DNA of 27,049 nucleotides from Spirogloea muscicola (GCA_009602725.1 WELB01000011.1:173241-200289), one strand, 5' to 3'; shown: positions 10,318 to 21,400, numbered from the stretch's first letter. Made by a program: numbers and translations. Notes: generated from the sequence alone by a model not told the origin.

Positions 10318-10604
10318 CCTCTAGTGGAACTTGCGTCTCTTCAAACAATGGAAGGCCAAAGTGGCCAAGTACACGGCAAGCACATCTGATGCCGGAATTT
10401 ACCCACTGCAAATTGACCGCTCAGTAACCACGGGTCTACACATTAAGGTGCTAATTGATATCTGATTTCCAGATGGCAAATTGCAAGCCCTTCTGCCACC
10501 AACTATAGGCCCATCTTTCTGATGCAAAGCATGAGACTGAGCTCGCTGCACGCAGGCCAACACGACGGCGCAAGAACGACTGTCATGCAGCTGGCAAGCC
10601 CATC

Positions 10605-10880
10605 TCAGCCGCAACTACATCTCCGCCTCGTGCATAGCCTAGATTGGCAGTCCCGGAGAGTGTGGACTCGAGGACCTATACAGCCAAAGATATCGACTGC
10701 AGCTGGCAGGAGCTGATCGCAGTGGCGGTAGTCGATGTAGTGCTGCAGCTTTCTTTGTTCTGCACTACACACTGCGTGGCCAGCGATGTGGGTCAATGCT
10801 GGCTGTATGCCTCGGTAATGACGACATCAACCAAGGCCCGTGGGGCCTTACCAGATTGCACGCCCACAAAGTCAAAGGGG
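10605..10880 (-). pseudogene. Retroelement ORF remnant, RT C-terminal-tail-like (copy B, frameshifted)
   Basis: Copy A's protein segment recurs here in two frames. PRALVDVVITEAYSQH ends in TGA near 10793, and HIAGHAV, AEQRKLQHY and QLLPAAVDIFGCIGPRV continue in another frame down to 10605. Against copy A the join region is 4 nt shorter (between GAGGCATA and CACATC), which explains the break. Conserved residues with a disrupted frame show a dead copy of a once-coding sequence. Confidence 0.55.
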
Positions 10881-11014
10881 CGAGGGCTGTGGAACGCCAT
10901 GAACAAGGTCCGGAGGAGTCGGGAGACCGTTACCTCGCAGGGGAGCAAGAGACCAGTAAGGCTGGCTTCACAGATGGGAGCTCTGCAGCATCGGTCCTTA
11001 AGATAGAGCTCATG

Positions 11015-11330
11015 CAAAGGAAAGTGATGGCTGTGAGAGGCCAGCCCAGATGAAAAACAGCTCTTTCTAAGTAGACGATGGCCATGAGTGGCCAGCCTGA
11101 AGAAAAAAGCTCTTCCAGAAGGGGCGAGCGCTGTGAAATTCGGCTCGAAAAGAAGGGATAAGGTACGAAGAGACCCCCTTGATCACACAGCCATGCAAGC
11201 ACCACAAAATTTTCGCTTGGCCAGTTAGAGATGGACAAGGGCCGGATGAGAAGTAGCTCTTTCGAACTCTATTCTCAATGGGCGAGCACTTTCTTCTTTC
11301 GAAGGGGGCGAGGGCTGCCAAGGGCCAGCT
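11015..11330. repeat. Degenerate tandem sub-repeats of about 50 bp
   Basis: Units share GATGGCTGTGAGAGGCCAGC or a variant (11026, 11077) followed by AGCTCTTTC or AGCTCTTCC (11059, 11109), then AGAAGGGGCGAG-like sequence. Single diverged units recur near 8354 and 9300. Spacing is irregular. Confidence 0.5.
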
Positions 11331-11569
11331 TACAGAAGAATGACCGGGCAGGAGGAGACGCTCAGAAAGTGCTCGTCCATTGAGAATAGGGGCTGGAAAA
11401 GCCAACCCAAAAAAGAATCAACAAAAGACGAGAAGGGGGCCAGGGGAAGCGCTAAGAAAAACAAGCACACAAAGAAACAAAGCAGCTACGGATCACTCAG
11501 TAACCCCTGCTAAGCAGCCTCAGGTCAGAGACGCTAGGCTCCCAAGGGCCTTTCTTTTACAACGGCCCA

Positions 11570-11655
11570 GAGAGAAGGCACACGGTGCGCATGAAATTCA
11601 ATGGGAGGCCAACTAGCGTTACAAATGTCCTGCTAAGCTAAGGAATGCACAAAGG
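11570..11655 (+). repeat. Third copy of the inverted-repeat arm sequence
   Basis: GAGAGAAGGC, CACGGTGCGCATGAAATTCA, TGGGAGGCCAACTAGCGTTA and GTCCTG followed by CTAAG match the reverse complement of 7891-8000. About 20 nt (the GTAACGGGG section) is missing. Confidence 0.65.
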
Positions 11656-11660
11656 TCTGA

Positions 11661-12436
11661 AGGAGCCGGAGTGCTAAGGACTAAGACATCAGCCAAGTCG
11701 GAATAGCTCGCAGGCGGAAAGATGTCGACCTGACGGAAGCCGGAGGCCGCCGTGAACCGCGAAGGGATCAGCTGCAAAGAGAGGCCAAGCGCATCCGGAA
11801 GACGCGAGCGGGGGCACCGGCGACATTGAAGCCAGGCTGCTCGCCCTGCTGCCCGAGGAAAGGCTGGTGGCACCTACGGTGTCTCTGCCGCCCCGCGAAA
11901 CCGCCGGTAAACCAGACCCGCCTCCTACCGCCACGCGTCACCAGGCAACTGCCCAGAGCATCGGACGGTTGTAAGCACCCCCATCTAGCGGCAGGTGAAG
12001 GCCAGGGGTGGGCCCCCTGACATTCACGAGCACTGTCCCGGTGACGTAGGCGCCGTGGGCATCAGAGGCGGCGGATCTCTGCCAGCCATTCCGAATGTGC
12101 CACGTGGCTGGCGGCCCAGATCCCCGGCGCTGGCGACTCCACGCCGCCGCGGCCGCCGCACGAGATACGGCCCCGCCAAGCGCGGCGCAGAAGGCGGGGA
12201 GCTGCCACGTGGAGCGGCGACGCGCGGGCGCGCTGGCGGCCGTCGATTGGGCGGGTGGGGAGCGCCGATCGGGAAGGCCACGTCGGCAGGCCCCGCCTGC
12301 CAACCACCCTCCCCCCCCANCAGACAGAGGCCTCGAGGATGTGGGAGAACGACGTCAAGAGGAGGAGGGAGAGAGCCGAAGGCAGCGGTGCAGACGAGGG
12401 TTGGCGCGCGGAGGAAGAGGAGGGAGGTCAGCGGAC
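11661..12436. other. GC-rich interval with G-box-like motifs and an assembly N
   Basis: No coding exon is recognised. The stretch carries two CCACGTGG palindromes (about 12099 and 12206), a GACGTAGG and an ACGTCGG, plus a minus-strand ACCGTCCGATG (about 11962-11972) that also occurs in the RPS15 upstream region. This is what an upstream regulatory region might look like, but no matching gene starts nearby. The N at 12320 may join sequences that are not adjacent in the genome, so orientation relative to the CXC exon is uncertain. Confidence 0.4.
12320..12320. other. Single-base assembly ambiguity next to a C run
   Basis: The N follows CCCCCCCCA. It lies on the side of the CXC exon where the second half of its conserved domain would be expected. 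It may hide missing sequence or a false join. Confidence 0.75.
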
Positions 12437-12635
12437 CAGGCGCAGCGCCTCGGATCGCGAGCGGCCGTGGGCGCCGGGGCCGGTGGCGGCAATCTTGGGG
12501 CGGAATGCGTTGGGGTTCCGGTCGAGCGTCTGCTCCACCGCCTCGCGCCGGATGGGCTCGCTCTCCGCGTTGTTGCAGCAGTTGATGCAGTTGCAGCCCT
12601 CGCAGTAGATGCCCGACGCGAAGCACTCGCAGTAG
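12437..12635 (-). pseudogene. Orphan exon of a CXC (tesmin/TSO1-like) protein
   Basis: After an acceptor CTGCAG| the exon reads (L)[16 protein letters not shown], then [26 protein letters not shown]. This is the end of the first cysteine-rich motif and the linker of the CRC domain in plant TSO1/TCX DNA-binding proteins (homologues of animal LIN54). The only nearby donor is CTG|GTCCGC at 12437/12436. The preceding CNCKKSKC part and the whole second CXC motif should be on adjoining exons, but I find neither within several hundred bases on either side. Upstream (higher coordinates) lies transposon copy C, and downstream the N. Either the gene was dismembered or the assembly is broken here. The exon itself has no stop or frameshift. 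Confidence 0.8.
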
Positions 12636-12749
12636 CTGCAGCGGCCGCCGGAGCGGCGGATGCAGGCAGTCAGCAGACGGGGGCTGGAATAGCAGAGGGG
12701 GGACGGAGGAAAGCTTTCGTGCAAGGAACATTATTGTGGAATATGGTTG

Positions 12750-12958
12750 AAATAACGCTGGAGGCGCAAGTGGCCAAGTACGAGGGCAAGCACATCTGAC
12801 GACGTACGATTACCACTGACATTTGACTTGCTCAGTAACTACGGGCTGACACATGAAGGTCGCTATCGATGCCTTAATGCCAGATGACAGTAGTTAAGCC
12901 CTTCCGCCACCAGCTAGAGCTCGCCCAGCTTTCTGGTGCAAAGCATGAGCCTGAGCAC
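12750..12958 (-). mobile_element. Decayed transposon block, copy C (short)
   Basis: CAAGTGGCCAAGTACGAGGG with GCAAGCACATCTGA (12768-12799), CTCAGTAACTACGGG (12831), AGCTCGCCCAGC with TTTCTGGTGCAAAGCATGAG (12918) and CCTGAGCACG align with the first 200 bp of copies A and B. It stops abruptly at the GGGA microsatellite. Confidence 0.65.
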
Positions 12959-13001
12959 GAGGGAGGGAGGGAGGGAGGGAGGGAGGAGGGAGGAGGGAGG
13001 G
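12959..13001. repeat. (GGGA)n / GGA-rich microsatellite
   Basis: About six perfect GGGA units are followed by imperfect GGA/GGGA units, just upstream of the F-box gene. The G-rich strand could form a quadruplex. Confidence 0.9.
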
Positions 13002-13136
13002 GCATAGGGGGTTGTGGGTTTTGAGGAGGGCCGGTGAACACAGACAGAGACAGGAAGAGTGGGAGAGGAGAATGAGGCACGGTGGCGCACAACCAGAGTT
13101 AGCTCAGGGTATGGCCGTTTGAAGAACGACAAGGCC

Positions 13137-15398
13137 ATGACACTGCCGGTGGCCATGGAGGTGGAGCGCCTTCGGGGCGGTGGCAAGAAGCGTCTCGGCA
13201 ATGGCAGCAGAGCTGAAGCACCACCCATGGCCATCAAGCGGCTGCGGGCAGACCTATCGGACGCTGCGGCGGCGGCGCCGGCCATGGCCATGACACTGGA
13301 CTGGCTGCCAGCAGAGATCCTGCTGCGCGTTGCCGCCCGCGTAGCCCACGCCGGCGACCTGGCGCGCCTCGCCGCCGCGGCGCGCCGCTTCCGCCACCTT
13401 GGCCGCCGCGTCGAGCGCCTCCGCTTCCTCTTCCCGCCGCCCACTCTGTCCGCAGCCCATCTGGCGCACATTCTGCCGCCATCCCCGCAGCCTACGTTGC
13501 GAGCGACGGCGGCAGTGGCAGAGGCTCCGCTGCAGTCACTGCCGGTGCAGCCGCGGCCTTGGAATAGTGAGGCCGCCGACGTGTCCATCTCCGAGTGGGT
13601 TCTCGCGACGGAGTGCCTCAGGACCCTCGAAGTCCGGCAGCCTGCCGCTGGCAGCAGCAGCTTCGAAGCTGGTGTGGCGAAGCCAGACTCGGCGGGCAAA
13701 GACCGGCAAGCAGCGTCGGTTGTCGCGAGCGGCTATCCGGCGGCGGTCATCGTCAACTGGCTGCGCCACACGCGGCGGACGCTGCGCGAGTTCGTCCTCG
13801 AGAACAGGCGCCCCGCTGGCCTCAGTGCTCGCACGGGTGGCCCGCTCCCTGGAGACGGCTGCGCATCTGCCGCCACGCTGCCGCTGCTCTTCGCCGCACT
13901 TGACGGCGGCGGCCTCACCTCTCTCTGGCTCTCGCACGTCGCCGTCCCGCACCAGATCCCAGCAATCTTCCTCCCCGCCCTCCGACGGCTCCATCTCGAG
14001 GCCACACCCGGCACCGCCGACGCTCTCCCGCCGGCCACGCTTGCCGCCCTCCTCACCGTCGCGCCAGGCCTGGAGGAGCTCGCGCTCGCCAATGTCGGCG
14101 TCTCTTCCTCCGATGGCGCTGCGGCTGGCTCAGGCTTCTTGGCCCTTGCGGCCCCGTGCCTCCGCGTTCTCAAGCTCCGCAACATCCTCGCCGGTGAGGC
14201 GGCCATCTTCCTACCTCCTCACCCTCTGCCGTCTCCTTGCCTCCCTCCTTCCATCCGCCTCCCTCTTTCTACCTTTGTTTCGGCTCTCCTCCTTACATCC
14301 TTACGCACGTGCGGCAGCCGGCCTCCACCTGGCCATGCCGGCACTCCGTATCCTGGACCTCGACATCGTGGAGCCGCTGCAGGAGCTCAGTGGCAGCACG
14401 TCAGCGCTAGAGCGCCTGCGGCTGCGTGGCTGTGGCCAGCGTGAGCCAGCGGACGGCACTCACCAGCTAGATCTCGGGCTCGTCAGCCTCTGCAAGCTCG
14501 AGGCAGATTTCTATGGCGGCTTCCGCTGCGCTGGCCGCGACCTTCTTCGCGACTCCAGCCATGGCCTCAAGGTTTGCAGCGTCTGTGGCCGCCTCTACCG
14601 CCACCCCTGCCGACGATGTAGCCACCTCAACTGCAGTCACCATTGCCATAGCTGCTGCCATCCTTGTTGCCGCTGCAGTTGCCAGCAGCCTGTAGGCATT
14701 CTGCATAAGCTACAGCTGATTCATTGTTGTTGCATTTTGCGCTGACGCAGGCACTGGCACTCAATACCGCCGAGTGGAAAGGTGGAGTGGACGCACTACC
14801 ACGTGGCGCGCCCGCGCTGCGCCTTCTCGGCATTGGCCCAGACCTGTGGGAGTGCCTCGCGCTCACGCCCCGGCAGCCACTGGCTGCTCTGGGGGCTGGT
14901 GACGAGTCGGTGGCCACCTGGGAGCACCTTGAGGAGCTTTGTGCAAACCCATGCTATGTGCGCGCCTCCGACTCGCTCCGAGTCCTCGGCGAGCTCCTTG
15001 CACGCGCCGCCAGCGCACCATTACGCAAGGTTACCATCAGGCAAGTCTGCAGCCTCTACCGTGCCATTAAGGCCTTGCTCAGCCGATGCTCTTCGGCTGC
15101 CCATGCTGTAGCTGCTGTATTCTCGCCGCTGAAGGTTTGCGTCTGCTCGCTGCGCAGATTCTACGACCTTGTTGATGACCGGCGACGCGGGGACCCAGCC
15201 TTTGGCGATGCAGCACGTGTGCTTGTGGCGGCTACGTTTCCTGGCGCTGTGGTCGACTGCCGTGAAGATGAGCAGGAGTGCTTCTCGCTTGCTGGCCTGT
15301 CCCACCGTAGCCCACCTGGTGATGGAGGCAGTGATGGGGGTTCTGACGGCTGTGGCTGCAGCTCTGGCAGCAGGGGTGCTACAATCAGTTCCCTTTGA
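13137..15398 (+). CDS. F-box protein with degenerate leucine-rich repeats
   Basis: The likely role is substrate recognition in an SCF ubiquitin ligase. The exons 13137-14193, 14318-14571 and 14751-15398 join through GT-AG introns (phase 1, then 0) into 652 residues. The F-box-like segment is at about residues 52-95 (LDWLPAEILLRVAARV, then DLARLAAAARRFRHL). LRR-like strands follow: LTSLWLSHV, LRRLHLEA, LEELALANVGV, LRVLKLRNI, LRILDLDIVEPL and LERLRLRGCG. The last exon is less repetitive and ends in a Gly/Ser/Asp/Cys-rich tail. The start is the first in-frame ATG; reading remains open upstream to a GTG at 13059, so the N-terminus is uncertain (another ATG lies at 13155). GC-rich, Ala-rich exon 1 also opens other frames. 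I cannot name an orthologue, and the exact target is unknown. Confidence 0.75.
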
Positions 15399-15837
15399 GT
15401 AAGTCAATTAGACGAAGTCAACTTCTGGGCTTGCAAACTTTGCTCCACATTGTCATTCATTGCTGATACCATTTGTATGTCAGGGTGCCGGTGCTTGATG
15501 GCATTTAAAGCTTGTGGCGAGTGGTCTGGTGCTGATGTAGCTGGTTGGCGGCATTGTCGCCACCACCTTGCTGCAGTCTCCAGTCCTACTGCTCATTCTG
15601 CGCTACGATTTGCGCTGCGAGCGCCACTGGCCTCTGGTGCACATTGCCCGTGGCTGCTGGCTTGCCTCGCTTATCATTCTTTTAAGAGCTGGACACTCTG
15701 CCTGGCTGCTTGCTCATATTACATACAATACATAGAACTAACTCTTCACAACCTGTGGACTGAACACTGTTTTGACGGAATGGCTCTTTTACAGTACTGC
15801 TTTGACGCTCTCACAAATAGCTCAGCAATGTCGTCAA
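15399..15837 (+). other. Downstream flank of the F-box gene
   Basis: This holds no recognised gene. An open stretch at 15450-15893 (147 codons) has a Cys/His/Ala-rich product of no recognisable family and runs into the tandem repeat. It probably includes the 3' UTR of the F-box gene, with an AATAAA at 15836-15841. Confidence 0.4.
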
Positions 15838-16463
15838 TAAAACATCATATGGAGACTTCGTTGCGTCAATGCTATGTTTATACACCTCAGTAGTACTTGG
15901 GTGAAAGTCTGCATTCATGAGTGCAAGAGTTGTGGGGCGAGGTGAGCTCCTAAGCTGCACCGCCGCCTTTTATTTTGCCACATAACTGCGCACAGTCATG
16001 CATTTCACTGGGCTCTCCCATGCAGCCCTGCCCGCAACCACTGTACAAAAACATCATATGGAGACTTCTTTGCATCGATGCTTTCTTTACACATCTCAGT
16101 AGTACTTGAGTGATGTCTGCATTCATGAGTGCACGAGTTGTGGGGCGAGGTGAACTCCTAAGCTGCACCGCCACCTTTCATTTTGCCACAAACTGTGCAC
16201 AGTCATGCGTCTCAGTGGACTCTCCCATGCAGCCCTGCCCGCAACCACTGTACAAAAACATCATATGGAGAATTCTTTGCGTCGATGCTTTTTATACATC
16301 TCAGTAGTACTTGAGTGAAGGTCTGCATTCATGAGTGCAAGAGTTGTAGGGCGAGGTGAACTCCTAAGCTGCAGCGCCGCCTTTCATTTTGCCACAAACT
16401 GCGCACAGTCATGCATCTCAATGGGCTCTCTCATGCAGTCCTGCCCGCAACCACTGTACAAAC
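15838..16463 (+). repeat. Tandem repeat, three units of about 208 bp
   Basis: The anchor CATCATATGGAGA starts at 15843, 16052 and 16259, giving periods of 209 and 207. Each unit carries CTCAGTAGTACTTG, CATTCATGAGTGCA, GAGTTGTGGGGCGAGGTGA (GTAGGG in the third), GCACAGTCATGC and CCCGCAACCACTGTACAAA. Identity between units looks high, with scattered substitutions and a few indels, so the array is fairly young. Units 2 and 3 keep an ORF starting MSARVVGRGELLSC, which unit 1 interrupts with TAA, so coding is unlikely. Confidence 0.9.
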
Positions 16464-16687
16464 CGCATAGCAGTATGCACAAGCCAGCTCCCAATCTGCG
16501 CTCTGTGCCCCTCTAGATTGGCTGCAAATGGTGCAATTCTCTCTAAATCTTCACTGCATGACAACCGTATTCCTTGCCACAAGGAATAGCTTGACGGCTT
16601 TCAGTGGACAGGACACATTTAGAGTAAGGACAAAAGGAGCGGAACATTCCAATTAGCGAAGCAGCCTGGGCGTGTGCGGGCACTGCT

Positions 16688-17541
<854 letters not shown>

Positions 17542-17670
17542 GGCGGCGCCGCCTCTCCCTCCGACGCGACCGCCGCCGCCGCCGCCGCAGAGGCCGCCGC
17601 AGAGGCCGCCGCGGAGGCCGCCGGGGGACGCGGCGGAGGAAGCGGGCGGGAGGGGTGTGGGATTGTGAGG

Positions 17671-17689
17671 AGTTAGGGCTTGGGGTTAA
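17671..17689 (-). promoter_or_regulatory. Telo-box-like element upstream of RPS15
   Basis: On the RPS15 sense strand this reads TTAACCCCAAGCCCTAACT, about 130 nt before the ATG. It resembles the AAACCCTAA telo-box known from plant ribosomal-protein promoters and leaders, with one mismatch in the core (GCCCTAA). Function is inferred. Confidence 0.4.
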
Positions 17690-17736
17690 GGCGCGTCGGG
17701 GCGCGCGGGCCGGGGACTTCCGGCGTGGCCAATTGA

Positions 17737-17776
17737 CCGTCCGATGCGCAGGGCAGCCACAGAGAGCCGTCCGATG
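17737..17776 (+). promoter_or_regulatory. Paired CCGTCCGATG motif
   Basis: The 10-mer occurs at 17737-17746 and again at 17767-17776, exactly 30 bp apart, about 200-235 bp upstream of the RPS15 ATG. A third occurrence, extended to ACCGTCCGATG, lies on the minus strand at 11962-11972. Repetition at close spacing suggests a protein-binding site; the factor is unknown. Confidence 0.35.
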
Positions 17777-17961
17777 TTTTTCCTCTTCGGGGCCCGAGAC
17801 CTTTGTATGGCAACCTGTGGACCAACTCACCATACCCCGCCGAGGACACCAATTACTTTCATTAGATTAGAATCAGGCTAATGTGTTTCCGTCAAGCCGG
17901 GGTTAAGGGCGCCTGCCGGGAAGCCGAGAAGCCACTTGGCTCTGCGCAGGCCAATGGCAGT

Positions 17962-17971
17962 GCCACGTGTC
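17962..17971 (+). promoter_or_regulatory. G-box/ABRE-like element upstream of SPS
   Basis: GCCACGTGTC contains the CACGTG core bound by plant bZIP and bHLH factors. It lies about 460 bp upstream of the SPS ATG and 420 bp upstream of RPS15, so which gene it serves is not clear. A CCAAT sits just before it (17951). Confidence 0.4.
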
Positions 17972-18430
17972 CTGCGCTCAGGCCGGGCCCGGGGGGTGCG
18001 CCCCGACGGCCCGCCGCGTGTCCACCCAGGCGGGCCGCATCCCCGCTCCCAAGAATGTGTCGACGACGTCCTCGCTATCTTACCGGCAGCCCAGCGTCTT
18101 GGGCGGATATCGGCGGCAGCGGCCCACCGTTGGATGCTCAGGTCCGACTGGGCTTCCATGGGAGGCCATGGGGATCACGACGGCCCATCCACAACCCCCC
18201 GGTGTCCGATACATGGCCACGGTTTGTAAACCCCGGTGTAACTAACGGCAGAAGACCCCCTGCAGCCGCCCTTTCCATCGTCAGTTTCTGGCTATGGTAA
18301 GCGCGGTTGCCACCTGCGCCTGACCCGGCCTCCGGCGGCACGGTCCCAACGCCGCCGCCGCCGCCGCCGCGGTGGCCGCCAAGGGCCGGGCCTCCTCGCA
18401 GCGGGTCTGACGGGCTGGTCGGGCCCAGCC

Positions 18431-21400
18431 ATGGCCAACAACGAGTGGATCAACGGGTACCTGGAGGCGATCATCGACAGCGCACCCATTGAGGACCAGC
18501 GCAGCCGGCCGGTCGAGGATGACCTCAAGGACAGCTCCAATCCAGCCATCAAGTACTTCATCAAGGAGATCACCGAGGGCATTGACGAGCTCGACCTTCA
18601 CCGCAGCTGGCTTAAGGTGGGGTCTGCTCAATGCCGATGCCTTGTCTGCTTCACGAGATCAACATCAGCTGCCCCATTGCGCTGCTTGTGAAGTTGTATG
18701 CTTCCCTCACAAATATCGTATTCACTTTACTCTTGAGACGTGCTCTTGCTTAGTGACTCGCCAATGACTTGCCAGAGATTGAGCGCAAATGAATTGATAT
18801 ATTTGTGTGCTATTTTTTGTTGCTACATTCAGGCTACTGCGACAAAGAATGTCCAGGATCGTGAAAGCCGACTCGAGAACGCCTCTTGGAGAATTTGGCA
18901 CCTCATCCGCAGAAGGAGGCTGGTAATCATCAATGTTTTGTGCTTTGTGGCTGTGGTTCTGTTGAAATATGTGAATATCTCATTACTCTTCGGCCAGGCA
19001 ACTGACGACCAACCAGCGACATGCAATAGTTTCTCATCAGTATGTGGTCGGCGTGATTTTGGTCCAGCTCAATGCAGAAGAGAGGAAGCGCTTGGCACAG
19101 AGGCAGATTGAGAAGGCCGAAGCTGGCAAGGATGCTGAAGACATCATGCCTGATGATTATGCGGATGATGAAACACACCAAGATGTGACTTCCGATTCAG
19201 CGGCTCCTGCGTCCAGCCAGGCAGCTGCACCAGGAGGCGAAGAGGAGGCTCCCCAGGAGAGGCGGCTCTACATTGTCATGACCAGGTGAGACAGAAAGTG
19301 CAACAAGACCTTTTCCAAGCCCTTCTTGTTTCTGCTTCTGTAACTCTGCTCCTGTAAGTGCTGACAATAGTATGCTACGACCACTGAGTCCTAGTGATTC
19401 CTACTGTGCCACCCTACCATCCTGCACCCTGCACTTACAAGCAAGTTCTCTGTCGATATCCGACATAATTTTGGTCACAGTTAATTTATGTTTCATGACA
19501 TCCTAACCGCCTGCCTGAGCAGCAGCTGCTGGGTCCTGTGTTAGTTCGCAACAGTTGTATCTTGGACAATACAACAAACACAAACACATGTGCAACTGAC
19601 GAGTGTTATCTTGTGTCATCAGTCTACATGGGTTAGTGCGCGGTGAGCACATGGAGCTTGGTCGAGACTCTGACACAGGAGGCCAGGTAGGCATGTGGTG
19701 TGTTTCTGTTGCTCATTTTAAGCACTTGAGAGTTCTGTCGGGCTGTCTTACTCACCCCAGCCTGCGCAGATCACTGCAGATAACACAGATTTTAAGTATC
19801 TGGCAGAGTGAGTCGAGGAACAATTATGGATGACAATCAGTAACCCGAACTGTTGACAAACCCTCGCACTGCATTTCTGCACTTGCAGATCAAGTATGTG
19901 GTCGAGTTTGCACGAGCTCTTGCGACAATGCCAGAGGTCAGGCGAGTAGACCTCCTCACAAGGTTGATTGCTGACCCAGAAGTGGACTCTAGTTATGCCG
20001 AAGAAACCGAAGTCCTCCTGGAGGAGGATGCTGAGGACGGCAGTGGTGTCTATGGAGCATACATTGTCCGCATACCATGTGGACCTCGTGAGAAGTACGT
20101 TCAGAAGGAGCTCCTATGGCCTTACCTCCCCGAGTTTGTTGATGGTGCCTTGGAGTACATCACTTCTACATCAAAAAATCTTGGAAGAAACTCAGGGGAA
20201 GGCCAGCCAGTCTGGCCCCATGTGATCCATGGCCATTATGCGGACGCTGGTGACATCTCAGCCCTACTTTCTGGAGCCTTCAATGTGCCCATGGTCCTGA
20301 CCGGCCACTCACTTGGCAGGAACAAGGTATACTAATAATTGGAGTCTGCACTGTATCAGGGACTGCTTAGACTGAGGGCTACCACCTGCAATATGCTAAC
20401 AGTAGCTCGCTTATAAGCATCGCTTATGGCTTCTGTAGTGTTGCTGATGGAGACCTTGTATGATTGACAGCTTGAACAACTACTGAAGCAGCGACAGAGT
20501 CGGGAGCAGATTGATGCAACTTACAAGATCATGCGCAGAATAGAGGCAGAAGAACTTGCGCTTGATGCAGCAGAGCTGGTTGTGACCAGCACACGGCAGG
20601 AGATAGATGAACAGTGGGGTCTTTATGATGGATTTGATGTCAAACTGGAGAGAGTCCTGAGGCTTCGCCAGCGCCGCGGTGAAAATTGTCATGGGCGGTT
20701 TATGCCGCGAATGGCGGTAAGAGCTTGCCTGCAAATTTTCCCCATATCGTCGATGATGCTGTTTGCTGGCACCTCTTTTTCTTTAGGAGTTGCCACTGTA
20801 CTTGCTGATGCGTTGTCAATATTATCTTTAGGATTCTCATACTTGACCTGCACATTTAGAGTCTGATTGAAGACCTTCACATTTCCAGGTCGTTCCCCCA
20901 GGAATGGATTTCAGCCATGTTGTTGTCCAAGATCCGGGAGATGTCTTTGATACAAATGCCGAAGCTGTTGCCTTCACATCAGATGATGCCTCCCAAGCAG
21001 TGCCCGTCTCGCCACGCAATGAAGCGCCACCGCCTATTTGGGGCGAGGTATGGCTGACCTGTGTATTTGACCTTGCGCACCTCTCTTCTTATTACTTGCA
21101 GACTTAGACGCGGTCCTGCAGCCTATGTCACTGGTAAGTTGTTGGGGTATGTGCTGCGACCCTCTGACCCTCTGATCTGGTCATGTATGAATATAGGTCC
21201 AGCGATTCTTTTCAAATCCACACAAGCCCATCATTTTGGCCCTTGCTCGCCCCGACCCCAAGAAGAATCTGATGACTCTGGTCAAAGCTTATGGAGAATG
21301 CAAGCCCCTCAGGGAGCTTGCCAATTTGGTCAGTCCTCCACTAGTCCTCCAGTATCAACCCTGCCCTTGTTTGATACCTCAACTCGTGTAAGAGGAACGG

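Larger units (their letters stand above)
10318..11660 (-). mobile_element. Decayed transposon block, copy B (longest)
   Basis: The block starts with GTGGCCAAGTACACGGCAAG (10360) and aligns with copy A through the RT-tail-like remnant. It continues through a run of degenerate sub-repeats of about 50 bp (11015-11330, core GATGGCYRTGAGNGGCCAGC followed by AGCTCTTTC). It then has CACTCAGTAACCCCTGCTAA and, at 11570-11655, a copy of the inverted-repeat arm. Order and orientation are those of a single element, with many indels against copy A. Confidence 0.65.
17542..18430. promoter_or_regulatory. Divergent intergenic region between RPS15 and SPS
   Basis: These 889 bp must contain both promoters. 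The RPS15 side is GCC-rich to about 17640 (presumably 5' leader) and then carries telo-box-like and paired CCGTCCGATG motifs. The SPS side has a CCACGTGTCC element and a GCC run (18350-18371) in the presumed leader. No TATA box is obvious on either strand. Short ORFs at 17881-18300 are overlapping and unrecognised. Confidence 0.6.

Noticed and set aside
12024-12731. Long minus-strand and plus-strand ORFs across the N
   Set aside because: They cross an ambiguous base, are GC-driven and have Arg/Pro/Ala-rich products. Only the CXC frame on the minus strand shows family conservation.
13059-13136. Upstream extension of the F-box ORF to 13059
   Set aside because: The codon at 13059 is GTG. The first in-frame ATG is 13137, and nothing supports a non-ATG start in this gene.
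14467-14706. Ala-rich ORFs on both strands
   Set aside because: They fall in F-box exon 2 and intron 2, are low-complexity, and have no family resemblance.
13399-14745. Plus-strand ORF of 448 codons in a second frame
   Set aside because: Its first part is a Ser/Arg/Pro-rich shadow of the F-box exon 1 and intron. Only the stretch 14318-14571 is real, as exon 2.
15450-15893. 147-codon plus-strand ORF after the F-box gene
   Set aside because: It has no recognisable motif, runs into the tandem repeat and lacks clear splice signals to the F-box exons.
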